From positions 1 to 64,000 of the forward strand of contig CAWETN010000017.1 in assembly GCA_963812075.1 (NCBI GenBank): DNA of 64,000 nt, given 5' to 3'. Below the pieces are notes generated by a model that was not told the origin of the DNA, did not search any database, and was given only the letters and a program-made list of their open reading frames with translations. The DNA comes from JAMXLO01 sp963812075. GTDB lineage: Bacteria > Pseudomonadota > Alphaproteobacteria > Acetobacterales > Acetobacteraceae. Shown here piece by piece: positions 45,591 through 55,164 of the stretch. Made by a program: the position numbers and the translations under genes. Every line of letters starts with the position of its first letter. Within the stretch, counting starts at the first letter, position 1.

Positions 45591-46732
45591 GCGATGACCT
45601 TGTCGCGCCGCAAAGTGCCCAGCGTATCGCCGTCATAGCCCAACAGCCGTCCCAGCACCTCGTCGGTGTGCTGGCCCGGCGTCGGCACCGGCCCGACCCG
45701 GCCCGGCGTCTTCGCCATCTTCACCGTCACGCCGGGCACGTAGAGTTCGCCCGCGACCGCGTCCTCCATCTTCACCAGCATCTCGCGTTGCCACAAATGC
45801 GGGTCCTTGGCGACCTCGGGGATCGTGCGCACCGGTGCCACCGGGACGCCGATCTCCATCAGCGCCGAGCAGATCGTCTCCACCGACCTCTCGGCGCACC
45901 ACGCCTCCAGCGCCTTGCGCGCATCGGCGTTGCCCTGGCCGGCGGTGATCGGCTCGCCGCTGAAGGCTGCACCCGACACCAGTTGCGCCAGCCGTGCCGC
46001 CATCTGGCGACCGCCGGCAGAGATGACCACATGGCCGTCCTTGGCGCGATATGGCGGCCTCCCGCCCTCACCGCCTTCTTCACCGGTGGCGAGGTAGTAC
46101 GACGTGGGAATCTCCACCATGGTCAGCGCGGAATCGAGCAGGCAGACATCCACCAGCTGTCCCTCGCCGGTGCGGTCGCGATGCCGCAGCGCGGCCAGCG
46201 CACCGATCGTGGCGTGCAGCGCAGTGTAGCGATCGACCACCGACGAAGCGGTGCCCAGCGGCTGGCCCACCGGCTTGCCGGTGAGCGACATCAGCCCGCT
46301 CATCGCCTGGCCCAGCGGATCGAATGCCGGACGGTCGGTGTACGGCCCGTACTGTCCGAAGCCCGACACCGACACCAGGATGATGCCGGGGTTCAACGCG
46401 CGCAGCTTCTCGTACTCGAAGCCCATCGCCTGCATCGTGCCGGGGCGGAAATTCTCCAGCACGATGTCGGCGGTCTTCACCAGTTCGGCAAAGATCTCCT
46501 TGCCGCGCGCATTGCGCAGATCGAGGCAGATGCTCTTCTTGCCGCGGTTGTACACCGTGAAGTAGATGCTCTGTCCGCGCACCATCGGCGCATGCTGTCG
46601 CGTCTCCTCCCCGCCGAGCCGCTCGATCTTGATCACCTCCGCGCCCAGGTCCGACAGGATCATCCCGCCGCGCGGACCCGCCTGATAGCGCGCCAGTTCC
46701 AGAACGCGGACGCCGTCGAGACTAAGGCTCAT
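45587..46732 (-). CDS. CaiB/BaiF-type (family III) CoA transferase
   Basis: 381 residues. LELARYQAGPRGGMILSDLG at the start, then GAEVIKIERLGGEETRQHAP, YNRGKKSICLDLRNARGKEI, NFRPGTMQAMGFEYEKLRAL and VDVCLLDSALTMVE, where the catalytic Asp lies in the DSAL segment. It moves CoA between acyl groups, activating a carboxylic acid for degradation. Substrate unknown; formyl-CoA, carnitine and aromatic acid transferases all belong here. The ATG 46732 follows AAGGAA. The upstream intergenic DNA holds a palindromic repeat, and four genes downstream are closely spaced or overlapping, suggesting one operon. Confidence 0.92.
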   Translation of the reverse strand: MSLSLDGVRVLELARYQAGPRGGMILSDLGAEVIKIERLGGEETRQHAPMVRGQSIYFTVYNRGKKSICLDLRNARGKEIFAELVKTADIVLENFRPGTMQAMGFEYEKLRALNPGIILVSVSGFGQYGPYTDRPAFDPLGQAMSGLMSLTGKPVGQPLGTASSVVDRYTALHATIGALAALRHRDRTGEGQLVDVCLLDSALTMVEIPTSYYLATGEEGGEGGRPPYRAKDGHVVISAGGRQMAARLAQLVSGAAFSGEPITAGQGNADARKALEAWCAERSVETICSALMEIGVPVAPVRTIPEVAKDPHLWQREMLVKMEDAVAGELYVPGVTVKMAKTPGRVGPVPTPGQHTDEVLGRLLGYDGDTLGTLRRDKVIA

Positions 46733-46750
46733 GGCGGTTCCTTCCCAGCT

Positions 46751-46833
46751 GTGATTGCGAGGAGCGTAGCGACGAAGCCGGCTCCATGAAAGTGCGCACC
46801 CGATCGAGATTGCTGCGCTGCGCTCGCAATGAC
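46751..46833. repeat. Interspersed palindromic repeat
   Basis: GTGATTGCGAGGAGCGTAGC at 46751-46770 and ATTGCTGCGCTGCGCTCGCA to TGAC at 46833 form imperfect inverted arms around a 35-base centre. The arm consensus (GTCATTGCGAGCG-AGCGAAGCAATC) is a repeat familiar from many alphaproteobacterial genomes. It lies between the CoA transferase start and the SDR stop. Confidence 0.72.
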
Positions 46834-46845
46834 CGGGAACGCGTA

Positions 46846-47655
46846 CTAACGCAGCAATCCCCCGTCGATCGGGATCACTGTCCCGGTCACGTAGTCCGAC
46901 AGATCGGTGACCAGGAATTCCACGACCTTGGCACAGTCCTCCACCGTGCCCAATCGACGCAGCGCCACCCGCTCTGTCCGGTCGCGATTGGCGTCTGCGC
47001 TGCCCGGCATGACCGTCGCAACGATGCGACCGGTGGTGATCGTGCCAGGTGCAATGCAGTTCGCTGTGATGCCGTACGGTCCGAGATCCTGCGCCAGGTA
47101 GCGCGTGTAGTGCGCGATCGCCGCCTTCGCCGCGCCGTAATGCGCGTAGCCGCCGTCGGGGGACGGTGACAGTCCTGCCACCGAACTCACGGTGACGATC
47201 TTGCCCGACCGCTGCTGCTTCATGATCGGCGCCACCGCATTGCAGCAGTACACCGTGCCATACAGGTTCATGCCGGTGACCAGCCGCAACAGCGCCGGAT
47301 CGAGCGTCGATGCCTTTGTATCCACCGGCCGGCCGCGCCCGCCGCCGGCATTGGCCACCAGGATATCCACCCGCCCCCATTCTGCCATCACGCGCTGCAC
47401 CATCGCCGCGACCGCATTCTCGTCGCACACGTCGAACTCGATGCCGATCGCGCTGCCGTCGGCGGCCTCGATCTCCGCCACCGTGTTCTCGGCGGTCATT
47501 GCCAGCCGTTCGGCTTCGAACTCCTCGAACGCCTTCAGGCTCAGGTCTACGACCGCGACCTTGGCGCCCAGGCCGCCGATGCGCCGCGCGTAGGCGCGCC
47601 CCAGTCCGCGCGCCGCCCCGGTGACGATCGCCACCTTGCCGTCAAGCTTGCCCAT
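46846..47655 (-). CDS. Short-chain dehydrogenase/reductase
   Basis: 269 residues, classical SDR: VAIVTGAARGLGRAYARRIG (nucleotide site, with Asp in VAVVDLS implying NAD), LVANAGGGRGRP (NAG), IVTVSSVAGLSPS (Ser) and YAHYGAAKAAI (YxxxK). The end, DYVTGTVIPIDGGLL, is typical. In this context it probably oxidises a hydroxyacyl intermediate or alcohol of the catabolic pathway. ATG 47655 is preferred to ATG 47670 since it matches the family start. Its 5-prime end overlaps the ornithine cyclodeaminase-like gene stop by 14 bases, consistent with co-transcription. Confidence 0.9.
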   Translation of the reverse strand: MGKLDGKVAIVTGAARGLGRAYARRIGGLGAKVAVVDLSLKAFEEFEAERLAMTAENTVAEIEAADGSAIGIEFDVCDENAVAAMVQRVMAEWGRVDILVANAGGGRGRPVDTKASTLDPALLRLVTGMNLYGTVYCCNAVAPIMKQQRSGKIVTVSSVAGLSPSPDGGYAHYGAAKAAIAHYTRYLAQDLGPYGITANCIAPGTITTGRIVATVMPGSADANRDRTERVALRRLGTVEDCAKVVEFLVTDLSDYVTGTVIPIDGGLLR

Positions 47656-48574
47656 CCTGCGTCCCCCCATACGCCAGTCCAGCCGCCGCCAGGTCCTCGA
47701 GCGCGCTGCCGACCGACTTGAAGAGCGTTATCTCCGTCGCATCGCGCCGCCCCGGCGTCGCGCCGCGACACAGCGAGAAGAGGCTGCCGGCGATGGCGTC
47801 GCGCCGCAGCACGCCATGCGCGATCGGATCGATCAGGTCGCCCGCCTCGGCCAGCGCCGCGTCGGTATCGATGAACACCCGCGCGCGTCGCACCGCTTCG
47901 TCGTCCGCCTCACGCATCGCCGGCGTGAAGCCGCCGATCAGGTCGAGATGCGCCCCCGGCCGCAGCCATTCGCCGCGCACCAGCGGCACCGGCGACAGGG
48001 TTGCGCATGAAACGATATCCGCCTGCCGCACCGCGTCGGCCAGGTCGGTCACCGCTTCCGCCCCGATCCGTGCCGCCAGCCGTTCGGCGCCCACGGCGCG
48101 AATGTTCCAAACGCGCACCCGCTCGATCGGGCGCACCGCGCGATACGCCTCGGCCATCAGTCCGCCGACATGGCCGGAGCCGACGATCAGCAGCGACTTC
48201 GCGTCGCTGCGCGCCAGGTACGATCCTGCGAGCGCCGAAGCCGCGGCGGTGCGTCGCCGCGTGAGCTCGCCGCCATCGATCAGCGCGAGGTGCGCGCCGG
48301 TTTCGCCGTCGCACAGCAGGTAGCTCGCCGACACCGACGCCAGCCCGCGCGCGCCGTTGCCGGGGAACACCGACACAACCTTGACGCCGAACCGGCCGCT
48401 GGCACGCCAGGCCGGCATCAGCAGCAGCGACGCCGTGGTGCCGTCCTGTTGTGCGATGCCGTGCCGATGCCGCAGCGGCACCTCGCCGCCGGCGATGAAG
48501 GCCTCGCGCAGTCCGGCGATCAGCCGTTTGAACGGCAGCGCCGCCGCGGTCTCTGCAGCGTCGAGTACCCTCAT
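47642..48574 (-). CDS. Ornithine cyclodeaminase/mu-crystallin family protein
   Basis: 310 residues. The N-terminal dimerisation/substrate region includes MRVLDAAETAAALPFKRLIA and VPLRHRHGIAQQ; the Rossmann part carries SLLIVGSGHVGGLMAEAYRA and VRVWNIRAVGAERLAARIGA, then DIVSCATLSPVPLVRGEWL. Family enzymes include ornithine cyclodeaminase, alanine dehydrogenase and ketimine reductase. The segment HLDLIGGFTPAMREADDEA follows the delta1-piperideine-carboxylate reductase style. The ATG overlaps the thrC stop (ATGA), so translation is coupled to thrC, although the metabolic link is unclear. Confidence 0.88.
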   Translation of the reverse strand: MRVLDAAETAAALPFKRLIAGLREAFIAGGEVPLRHRHGIAQQDGTTASLLLMPAWRASGRFGVKVVSVFPGNGARGLASVSASYLLCDGETGAHLALIDGGELTRRRTAAASALAGSYLARSDAKSLLIVGSGHVGGLMAEAYRAVRPIERVRVWNIRAVGAERLAARIGAEAVTDLADAVRQADIVSCATLSPVPLVRGEWLRPGAHLDLIGGFTPAMREADDEAVRRARVFIDTDAALAEAGDLIDPIAHGVLRRDAIAGSLFSLCRGATPGRRDATEITLFKSVGSALEDLAAAGLAYGGTQDGQA

Positions 48575-49971
48575 GCGTTGCGTCTTGCCAACGCCCGCAC
48601 CTGCGCCTCTACGGCCGCGAGGTCGTTGGCCAGCACGGTGAAACGCTCCGGCCGCTCGAACAGATCGGCGAGCGGTGGCGGCAGGGGCGGCCGCACGCCG
48701 GCGGCGTGCTCGATCGCGTCGGGGAACTTCGCCGGATGGGCCGTCGCCATCGCCACGATCGGCACGCCATGCGCGCAGGGATTGGCGCGCGCCGCCGCCA
48801 CGCCGATGGCGGTGTGCGGATCGGCGAGGTAGCCGCCTGCCTGGCGCAGCCGGGCAATCTCCGCCTCGGTGCCGGTGTCGTCCAGCCGGAAGCCGTGGAA
48901 GACGGTGCGGCAGCGGTGCCACACGGCGTCGGACACCGTCATCCGGCCGCTGCCGCGAAACCCCGCCATCGCCTCGGCCGTCGCGACCGCGTCGCGCTCC
49001 AGCAGTTCGAACAGCAGGCGCTCGAAGTTGGAGCTCACCTGGATGTCCATGCTGGGCGACAGACTCGGCTCCACCGTCGTGATCGTCATGTCGTTCGCGG
49101 CGAGGAACCGCGCCAGGATGTCGTTGCGGTTGGAGCCGACGATCAGCCGCGCCACCGGCAGCCCCATGCGCCGCGCCACCCAGGCCGCCAGCACATTGCC
49201 GAAATTGCCGGTGGGCACGGCGAACGCCACCTCGCGGTCCGGCGCGCCGAGCGCCAGCGCGGACGCAACGTAGTACGGCACCTGCGCGGCGATCCGCGCC
49301 CAGTTGATCGAGTTCATGGCCGACAACTGCATTTCCTGGCGGAACGGCGCGTCGCCGAACATCGCCTTCACCAGGTCCTGGCAGTCGTCGAACGTGCCCT
49401 CGACCGCGATGTTGGCGACGTTCGGCGCAGCCACCGTGGTCATCTGCCGACGCTGCACGTCGCTGACCCGCCCGTGCGGATGCAGGAAGGCGATATCGAC
49501 GCGGTCGCGCCCGGCACAGGCCTCGATCGCCGCCGAGCCGGTGTCGCCCGAGGTGGCGCCGACGATGGTAACGCGCGCGTCGTGCGCCGCCAGCACGTGG
49601 TCGAACATGCGGCCGAGCAGCTGCAGCGCCATGTCCTTGAACGACAGCGTCGGGCCGTGGAACAGCTCCTGCACGAACAGGCCCGTCTCGAGCTGGATCA
49701 GCGGCGCGACAGCGGGATGATCGAAGCCGGCATAGGCTTCGCGACATAGCGTTGCCAGCGTGGCGGACGGGATGGCCTCGCCGACGAACGGCTGGATCAC
49801 CCGCGCGGCGAGCGCGTGATACGGCAGTCCGCGCATCGACCGCCAGTCGGCAGGGGAGAAGTGCGGCCAGGATTCGGGCACATACAGGCCGCCGTCCTCG
49901 GCCAGGCCGGCCAGCAGCACGCCGGCGAAGTCGCGCACCGGCGCCGCGCCGCGGGTGGAGATGTAGCGCAT
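48571..49971 (-). CDS. thrC: Threonine synthase
   Basis: 466-residue PLP enzyme that converts O-phosphohomoserine to threonine. N-terminal MRYISTRGAAPVRDFAGVLL is the usual start; GPTLSFKDMALQLLGRMFDH contains the PLP lysine; IVGATSGDTGSAAIEACAGR and VPTGNFGNVLAAWVARRMGL are diagnostic. Full length for the class found in proteobacteria. Its stop overlaps the ornithine cyclodeaminase-like start. In related genomes thrC lies next to the cytochrome oxidase operon, as it does, loosely, here (8 kb away across an accessory insert). Confidence 0.97.
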   Translation of the reverse strand: MRYISTRGAAPVRDFAGVLLAGLAEDGGLYVPESWPHFSPADWRSMRGLPYHALAARVIQPFVGEAIPSATLATLCREAYAGFDHPAVAPLIQLETGLFVQELFHGPTLSFKDMALQLLGRMFDHVLAAHDARVTIVGATSGDTGSAAIEACAGRDRVDIAFLHPHGRVSDVQRRQMTTVAAPNVANIAVEGTFDDCQDLVKAMFGDAPFRQEMQLSAMNSINWARIAAQVPYYVASALALGAPDREVAFAVPTGNFGNVLAAWVARRMGLPVARLIVGSNRNDILARFLAANDMTITTVEPSLSPSMDIQVSSNFERLLFELLERDAVATAEAMAGFRGSGRMTVSDAVWHRCRTVFHGFRLDDTGTEAEIARLRQAGGYLADPHTAIGVAAARANPCAHGVPIVAMATAHPAKFPDAIEHAAGVRPPLPPPLADLFERPERFTVLANDLAAVEAQVRALARRNA

Positions 49972-49984
49972 CGCCGGCAGGCTA

Positions 49985-50368
49985 CTACGACGACTTGGTT
50001 ACCGTGAAATGCAGCCCGCAATTGCCGTTGGTGACGTCGCCCTCGATCCGGCGCCCGTCGCGCCTGCCCACCAGTGTGATCCTCTCGGCACCGCCGGTGA
50101 TCGCGCCGTCCGGTGCGATCGTGGCATCGACGTAAGTGTCGCGGTCCCAGCGGAACTGGAACGCGTTGTTCATCACGTCGAGCCGCACGAGGCCCGGGTG
50201 AGGGCAGGCGCGGCTATCGGCCTGGAAGCGCGTGCTGGTGCCGCGGTATTCGCCGTCCACCGTCTCAGGTGGCTTGGGCGGCGGCGAGGGCGGCTTGGGC
50301 GGTGGCGGCGCGGCACAGGCGGCGAGGGCACCAAGGGCAGCAAGCAGGCCCGCACGAATTGTGTTCAT
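49985..50368 (-). CDS. Small lipoprotein of unknown function
   Basis: 127 residues. The signal peptide ends in a plausible lipobox, LGALAACAAPP. A proline-rich spacer (PPPPKPPSPPPKPP) leads to a beta-rich domain of about 85 residues: GEYRGTSTRFQADSRACPHP, FQFRWDRDTYVDATIAPDGA, ITLVGRRDGRRIEGDVTNGN. A Cys pair could form a disulfide. I know no named family. The layout resembles the secreted protein at 18129-18551. The ATG 50368 follows AGGAG. It ends 13 bases before thrC starts, on the same strand. Confidence 0.75.
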   Translation of the reverse strand: MNTIRAGLLAALGALAACAAPPPPKPPSPPPKPPETVDGEYRGTSTRFQADSRACPHPGLVRLDVMNNAFQFRWDRDTYVDATIAPDGAITGGAERITLVGRRDGRRIEGDVTNGNCGLHFTVTKSS

Positions 50369-50434
50369 CGCTCTCCTGGCCAAGGCACCGAGGTGCGCCC
50401 TCATGCGGGGCGCGCGCCGGTTTGGCAAGCTGGC

Positions 50435-53400
50435 TCAGGCGGCGTGCGCGAGCCTTTCCCCAGGGATCGCCGGCGTGGTCCGGCGGTAGCATGTGCTGCC
50501 TCCCAGGTGCAGCTCGATGCGTACCGGCCCGTACGCACAGGCCGCGGCCAGCGCGGGCGGTAGCGCCGCGTCGCCGTCGGTCCAGCGCAGCCCGTCATCG
50601 GCCTCGTAGCCGTGGAAGCCCTGGCAGAGCGACGGCGACGCGGCATCCAGCTCGATCGTCAGGCCGGGCGCCCGGAGCACGATCCGCTGCACCGCCACGC
50701 CCAACCGGCGCTGCTCGTGCGACAGCCCCAACTCGGCTGGCGCGTCGGCGCGCGAGGCGATCCGCAGCGCCGCACCGGCCGCGTCGATGTCGAAGGCATG
50801 GCAGCAGTCGCGCACCTCGGACGCATCGACCCGCACGCCGTCCACCAGCAGATGCAGGTCGGGATCGTCGGTCAGTTCGATCGCCGGCCCAGGCTCGGCC
50901 AGCTGAAGAAGCCCGGTCCACAGCGCGGCGACCACCGGACCGTTGGTCACGATCGGCGCGCAGGGCGGTGGCGCCGGCGCGTGGTCCCAGTGCGGGTTGA
51001 CGTTCTGGAACAGCCGCCGATTGCCGTCGTCGCGGTAGCTTTCCGCCGGCGCTCCGTCGGCGATCAGCACGTCATGCGTATCGAGCTCCAAATGGTAGAT
51101 CACCACGCTGCGCGCTTCGTCGTCCCACAGGATGCTGCGGTGGTTGATCAGGTTCTCCACCGGGATCAACACATCCGCGAGATACAGCGAGTGGCCCTTG
51201 GTCACTCGCAGATCGCGCACCGGCATGTTTCCGCCCAGCGCGCCCGCGCGCACGATGACCGGCCGCGCGCCGCCACGCTGTCCCGGCGGCAGCAGGCTCT
51301 GCCCGGTGCCGATCCAGCTTATCGGCCGCGACGCGCCGTGCAGGGTCAGCACGTGGTCGCCGACCTTTAGCTGCTCGACCGCCACCTCGCCGTCCGGGGT
51401 GGCGATCATCGTGCCGGCGCAGAAGCACAGCGTGGCGATGGAGCTGGTGTCCGCCGCGCTCGTCGCGACGCCGTCGTTCACCTGCCAGGACAATGTGCGG
51501 CTGGTATCGGTGCCGCCATTGGTCGGATCGCCGCTGAAGCTATAGGTGACGGATTGCAGCGCGGACTGATAGTTCGCCGCAGTGGACGTGCCCGAAAGGG
51601 TGAGCACGCCGGTCGTCGGGTTGTAGCTGCCGGTGATGCCGTTCTGATTGTTGAAGCCCAAGCTTATCGCCGGCGAGGAGGCCGGTCGCCGATCGTCACG
51701 GTGGCGCCCGCCAGCGCGGCGCTCGACGGGTCGGTGGCGGTCAGGCCGGCATCGAGGGCCACTGTCGGACCGCCACCATTGAACGTCGCCGTCGCGCCGG
51801 CAGTGAGCGTCGGCAGCACGTGAACCTGCACCGTGCTGGTGCCGATGGCGCTGCTCACCACGCCGTCGGTGACCGTCCAGTCGATCGTGCGCGGCGCCGC
51901 ATTGTTGCTCGACGTGGTGAACGTCACGGCGTCGAGCGCCGACTGGTAGTCGGCGGCCGTCGCGTTGCCGGACAGCGTGAGGGTGCCGGCGTTGAAGCTG
52001 CCGGCAACCTTGTTGCCGTCGGCGAAGGTCAGCGTGCCGCCGTTGTTGAAGGCCATGGTGTCGCCGGGTTGGCTGCCGACGATGGTGATGGTGGCACCGG
52101 CAATGAGCTGGCCGGAGGTGTCCGCGACGGTGGCGCCGGCGTCGATCGTCAGCGCACCGCCACTGGTGATCGCGGTGACGGTGCCGCCGGTGGTCACGGT
52201 CGGCGCCGTCACCAGGACCAGCTCCGGCGCCGTGGTGTTCGCCGAACCGGTGGCGACCAGGCTCGACATCGACAGCACGCTGGTGAGCGACGCGCCGCCG
52301 CTCAGGCTGCCCTCGAAGATCCCGGCGGTGGAACTGTTTCCATGCCCCGAGGCGTACAGGATGTTGTGCCCTGCATCGATCGCGATGTCGTTGGGCTGGA
52401 AAGCACCCGCGCCGCTGTAGAGCGTGCCGATTGTCCCGATCGACGCGTTCGCCGTGCCGCCCGATCCGGTGACCGAGTAGGAAATGCTGAGTATGGCGTT
52501 GCTGGCGCTGGTGGCGTCCTGGAAATCGGCGGTGGCCAGGTAGAGCGTCTTGGTCGCGGGATTGATGTCCAGACCCTGGAGCAGGAAGAACGGGTCGGCG
52601 CTGGTGAACGAGTGCAGCACGGTGACCGCGCCGGTCGTCAGGTTGGCAACGTCGAGGTTGTTGACCGCGGGGAATCCGCCGCCGGCGAGGATGGCGTCGT
52701 CGAAGAAGACCAGGTTGTCTGCCGTGTCGAGCGTCAGGTACAGCGGATTCGCGAGGCTGTTCGCCGCCGGCGTTATTCGCGTCGCGGCGCCACCATTGAC
52801 ACTGATGCGGTAGATTCCAGTATCGGCCTCGACGGGGTTGCCGGTGTTGCTGTCCTCCGTGGCCTGCGCGAAGTAGAGTTGGCCATGCTGCACATCGAGC
52901 GCGAGACCACCAAGTTGCGCAACCTCTGGCGCGGTGGCGGATTGGCCGAAGTTCGGGATCGGGTTGGTGAACAGCGTGGTAAGGCTGCCGGGGTTGTTAA
53001 TGTTGCCCTTCTCGATCATCGTGTGCGTGCCGGTGGTCGCCTGATCCACCGCGACAAAAAACGTGTTCCGCGCAGTATCGACGGCGATGCCGCTGGAAGT
53101 TGCGTTCAGACCGGCGTCTGCGGACTGGCTGGCGTCCCCGAGATCGATCGCGGAGCCGTTGACCAGCGCCGACCCGTTGACGCCGATCTGCTCGAACTCG
53201 ATTGACCGCACCGCCTTGCCCATCCCACGCCGAGAAGAAGATCTGGTTCGCGGTAACGCTCAGCACGTCCGGGAAGGCCGCGACCGTCGCCGGTGTGAAC
53301 GGAATAGCGACCGCGACCGTGCCGACATCGACATCGAGCGTCCAGCTCGCGCCTTCGGCCGCCGCGCCGACGGCGTGCGAGGCCGCCGCTATGTGCGCAT

Positions 53401-53839
53401 TGCCGGTCGCCTGCGACAACTTCTGCATGAACGCGACGCCGGTGGCGTCCTGTGCCACGGCGCAGCCGAACAGCTGGATGGCGCCGCCCGGTGCCAGGGC
53501 ATCGCCGATCGTCGCCAGCGCCGCCTGGTGTTCGGCGATCGTGCCTGCGCTCAGTAGCGTGCTGCCGAGTTGGATCGCACCGTCCGAGCCGTGCGCGACG
53601 ATGTCGATGGCAGCAAGTCCACGCACCTCATGACTCGTCAGCCAGTGTGCGATCTGCTGCACCCCATCCTGGTTCGGATCGAGCAGCACCGCCAGGACCC
53701 CCGGCGCGACGCCGGCCATCAATGCCTGTGCGTCAGGCACCGAGCCGTCGATGAACACGATCTGTTGTGCGGCAGCCCTGGCGGCCGGTACCTGATCCAA
53801 AGAGTCGTCCGTCAGACGGCGGCCGTTGCCTGTTGCCAT
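50435..53839 (-). CDS. DUF4347/beta-propeller/Ig-like/Hint surface protein, frameshifted as read
   Basis: Restored length 1,133 residues. Order: DUF4347 domain (about 25-185: QIVFIDGSVPDAQALMAGV, IVAHGSDGAIQLGSTLLSAG, LFGCAVAQDATGVAFMQKL); a propeller-like region (about 210-480, e.g. GIAVDTARNTFFVAVDQ, PNDIAIDAGHNILYASG); Ig/cadherin-like repeats (about 500-800: ATVTIGD and SGTSTAANYQSALQSVTYSF); a Hint domain (about 805-940: CFCAGTMIATPDGEVAVEQL, LRVTKGHSLYLADVLIPVEN) and a C-terminal domain. Breaks: one extra base in CCC 53219-53221; two more at about 51681-51684 and 51657-51659, between ATVTIGD and FNNQNGITG. ATG 53839 follows AGGAA. Likely a large secreted or outer surface protein that autoprocesses through Hint. 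Confidence 0.83.
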
Positions 53840-54063
53840 GTTTGGAATTCCTCTCCACGCGTCGTTTGGATCAAACCCAGCGGTCAACACTTCGCCACGG
53901 GTCATTGATGGGGCTTTGACGGGATTATCCCGCGCGGCCTCGCCGGCGCATCGGGCCGCGCTCATCGTTCCATGAACGTGCCAACTTTCCAGATGCCGAA
54001 CGGCATGGCAGTGATGTATGTCACAGGTTGCGGCCTGGCCGCAGAAAGAATTTGGGGGACACG

Positions 54064-54591
54064 ATGGCGCAACCTTATGTTGGCCAGATACTCGCGGTTG
54101 GCTTCAATTTCGCGCCGGTCGGATGGCTGCAATGCAATGGCCAGACGCTGCCCATCGCGCAGTATGACGTGCTGTTCAGCCTGATCGGCACGACCTATGG
54201 CGGCGACGGCGTCAACACGTTTGCATTGCCCAACCTGTGCGGACGTGCCGCGGTCCACCAGGGCCAGGGGACAGGCCTGGCACCCTATGTGCTGGGCCAG
54301 GTGGCCGGCAGCGAGTTCGTCACGCTGACCTCCGGCCAGGTCGGCAGCCATGCGCATGCGCTGATGGCCTCGCAGCAGGTCGGGTCGGCCGCGACCCCGG
54401 GCCCCACGGTCGCCCTCTCGCAGAACGCTCAGACACTGGTCAATCTGTACGGCACGGTCGCCGCGAACACCACGCTGTCGCCCGGTTCCATCGGCCCGGC
54501 CGGCGGCAGCCAGCCGCACGAGAACCGCCAGCCCGAGCTGACGATCAACTACATCATCGCGTTTGAGGGCATCTACCCCTCGCAGAACTGA
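54064..54591 (+). CDS. Tail-collar domain protein 1 (MdpB-like)
   Basis: 175-residue protein of the Collar/MdpB family (microcystin-dependent-protein-like). The family signature is YVGQILAVGFNFAPVGWLQC followed by NGQTLPIAQYDVLFSLIGTT and GDGVNTFALPNLCGR. The C-terminal half has SHAHALMASQQVG, a glycine-rich centre and the QPELTINYIIAFEGIYPSQN ending. In phages the collar domain forms a tail-fibre tip; bacterial MdpB-like triplets are of unknown use. It lacks a signal peptide. It is the first of three tandem paralogs and divergent from the Hint protein gene, separated by 224 bases that must contain both promoters. Confidence 0.88.
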   Translation: MAQPYVGQILAVGFNFAPVGWLQCNGQTLPIAQYDVLFSLIGTTYGGDGVNTFALPNLCGRAAVHQGQGTGLAPYVLGQVAGSEFVTLTSGQVGSHAHALMASQQVGSAATPGPTVALSQNAQTLVNLYGTVAANTTLSPGSIGPAGGSQPHENRQPELTINYIIAFEGIYPSQN

Positions 54592-54608
54592 TCAGCGGGA
54601 GCACCGAC

Positions 54609-55151
54609 ATGTCACAGCCCTTCCTCGGCCAGATCACGCTGTTCCCGTACAACTTCGCGCCACGCGGCTGGGCGAATTGCCAGGGCCAGCTGCTGCCGAT
54701 CAGCCAGAACACCGCGCTGTTCTCGCTTCTCGGCACCATGTACGGCGGCGATGGCCGGACCACGTTCGGACTGCCCGATCTGCAGGGGCGGGCCGCCGTC
54801 GGGCAGGGCGCGCTGGCCGGCGGCAACACCTACGCTCTCGGCGAACAGGACGGTTCCGAAACCGTCAGCCTCACCACCTCGACCATGGCGGGACACAACC
54901 ACAACGTGAACGCCACGACCAGCCAGGGCACGACCAACGCGCCGGCTGGCGCCTTGCTGGCGACGGCGGCGCTAGGGCCGCCGCGCCAGAGCAACCGAGG
55001 CAACGTCTATAACCCGGGGGCGCCGAACACCGGCCTGGTGCCGGCATCGGTGGGGCCGGCCGGCAGCGGGCAGCCGCACAACAACGTCCAGCCGTCGCTG
55101 GTGCTGCGCTACTGCATCGCCATCAACGGCATCTTCCCGTCGCGCCCGTAA
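54609..55151 (+). CDS. Tail-collar domain protein 2 (MdpB-like)
   Basis: 180 residues, paralog of its neighbours: FLGQITLFPYNFAPRGWANC, QGQLLPISQNTALFSLLGTM, GDGRTTFGLPDLQGRAAVGQ, GHNHNVNATTSQG and the ending PSLVLRYCIAINGIFPSRP. Starts 17 bases after gene 1. The three copies share the skeleton but differ in the variable glycine-rich centre, as expected for proteins that assemble together into a heteromeric fibre or pilus-like tip. ATG 54609, with GCGGGAGCAC upstream. Confidence 0.88.
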   Translation: MSQPFLGQITLFPYNFAPRGWANCQGQLLPISQNTALFSLLGTMYGGDGRTTFGLPDLQGRAAVGQGALAGGNTYALGEQDGSETVSLTTSTMAGHNHNVNATTSQGTTNAPAGALLATAALGPPRQSNRGNVYNPGAPNTGLVPASVGPAGSGQPHNNVQPSLVLRYCIAINGIFPSRP

Positions 55152-55164
55152 AAGGACCCGTACC

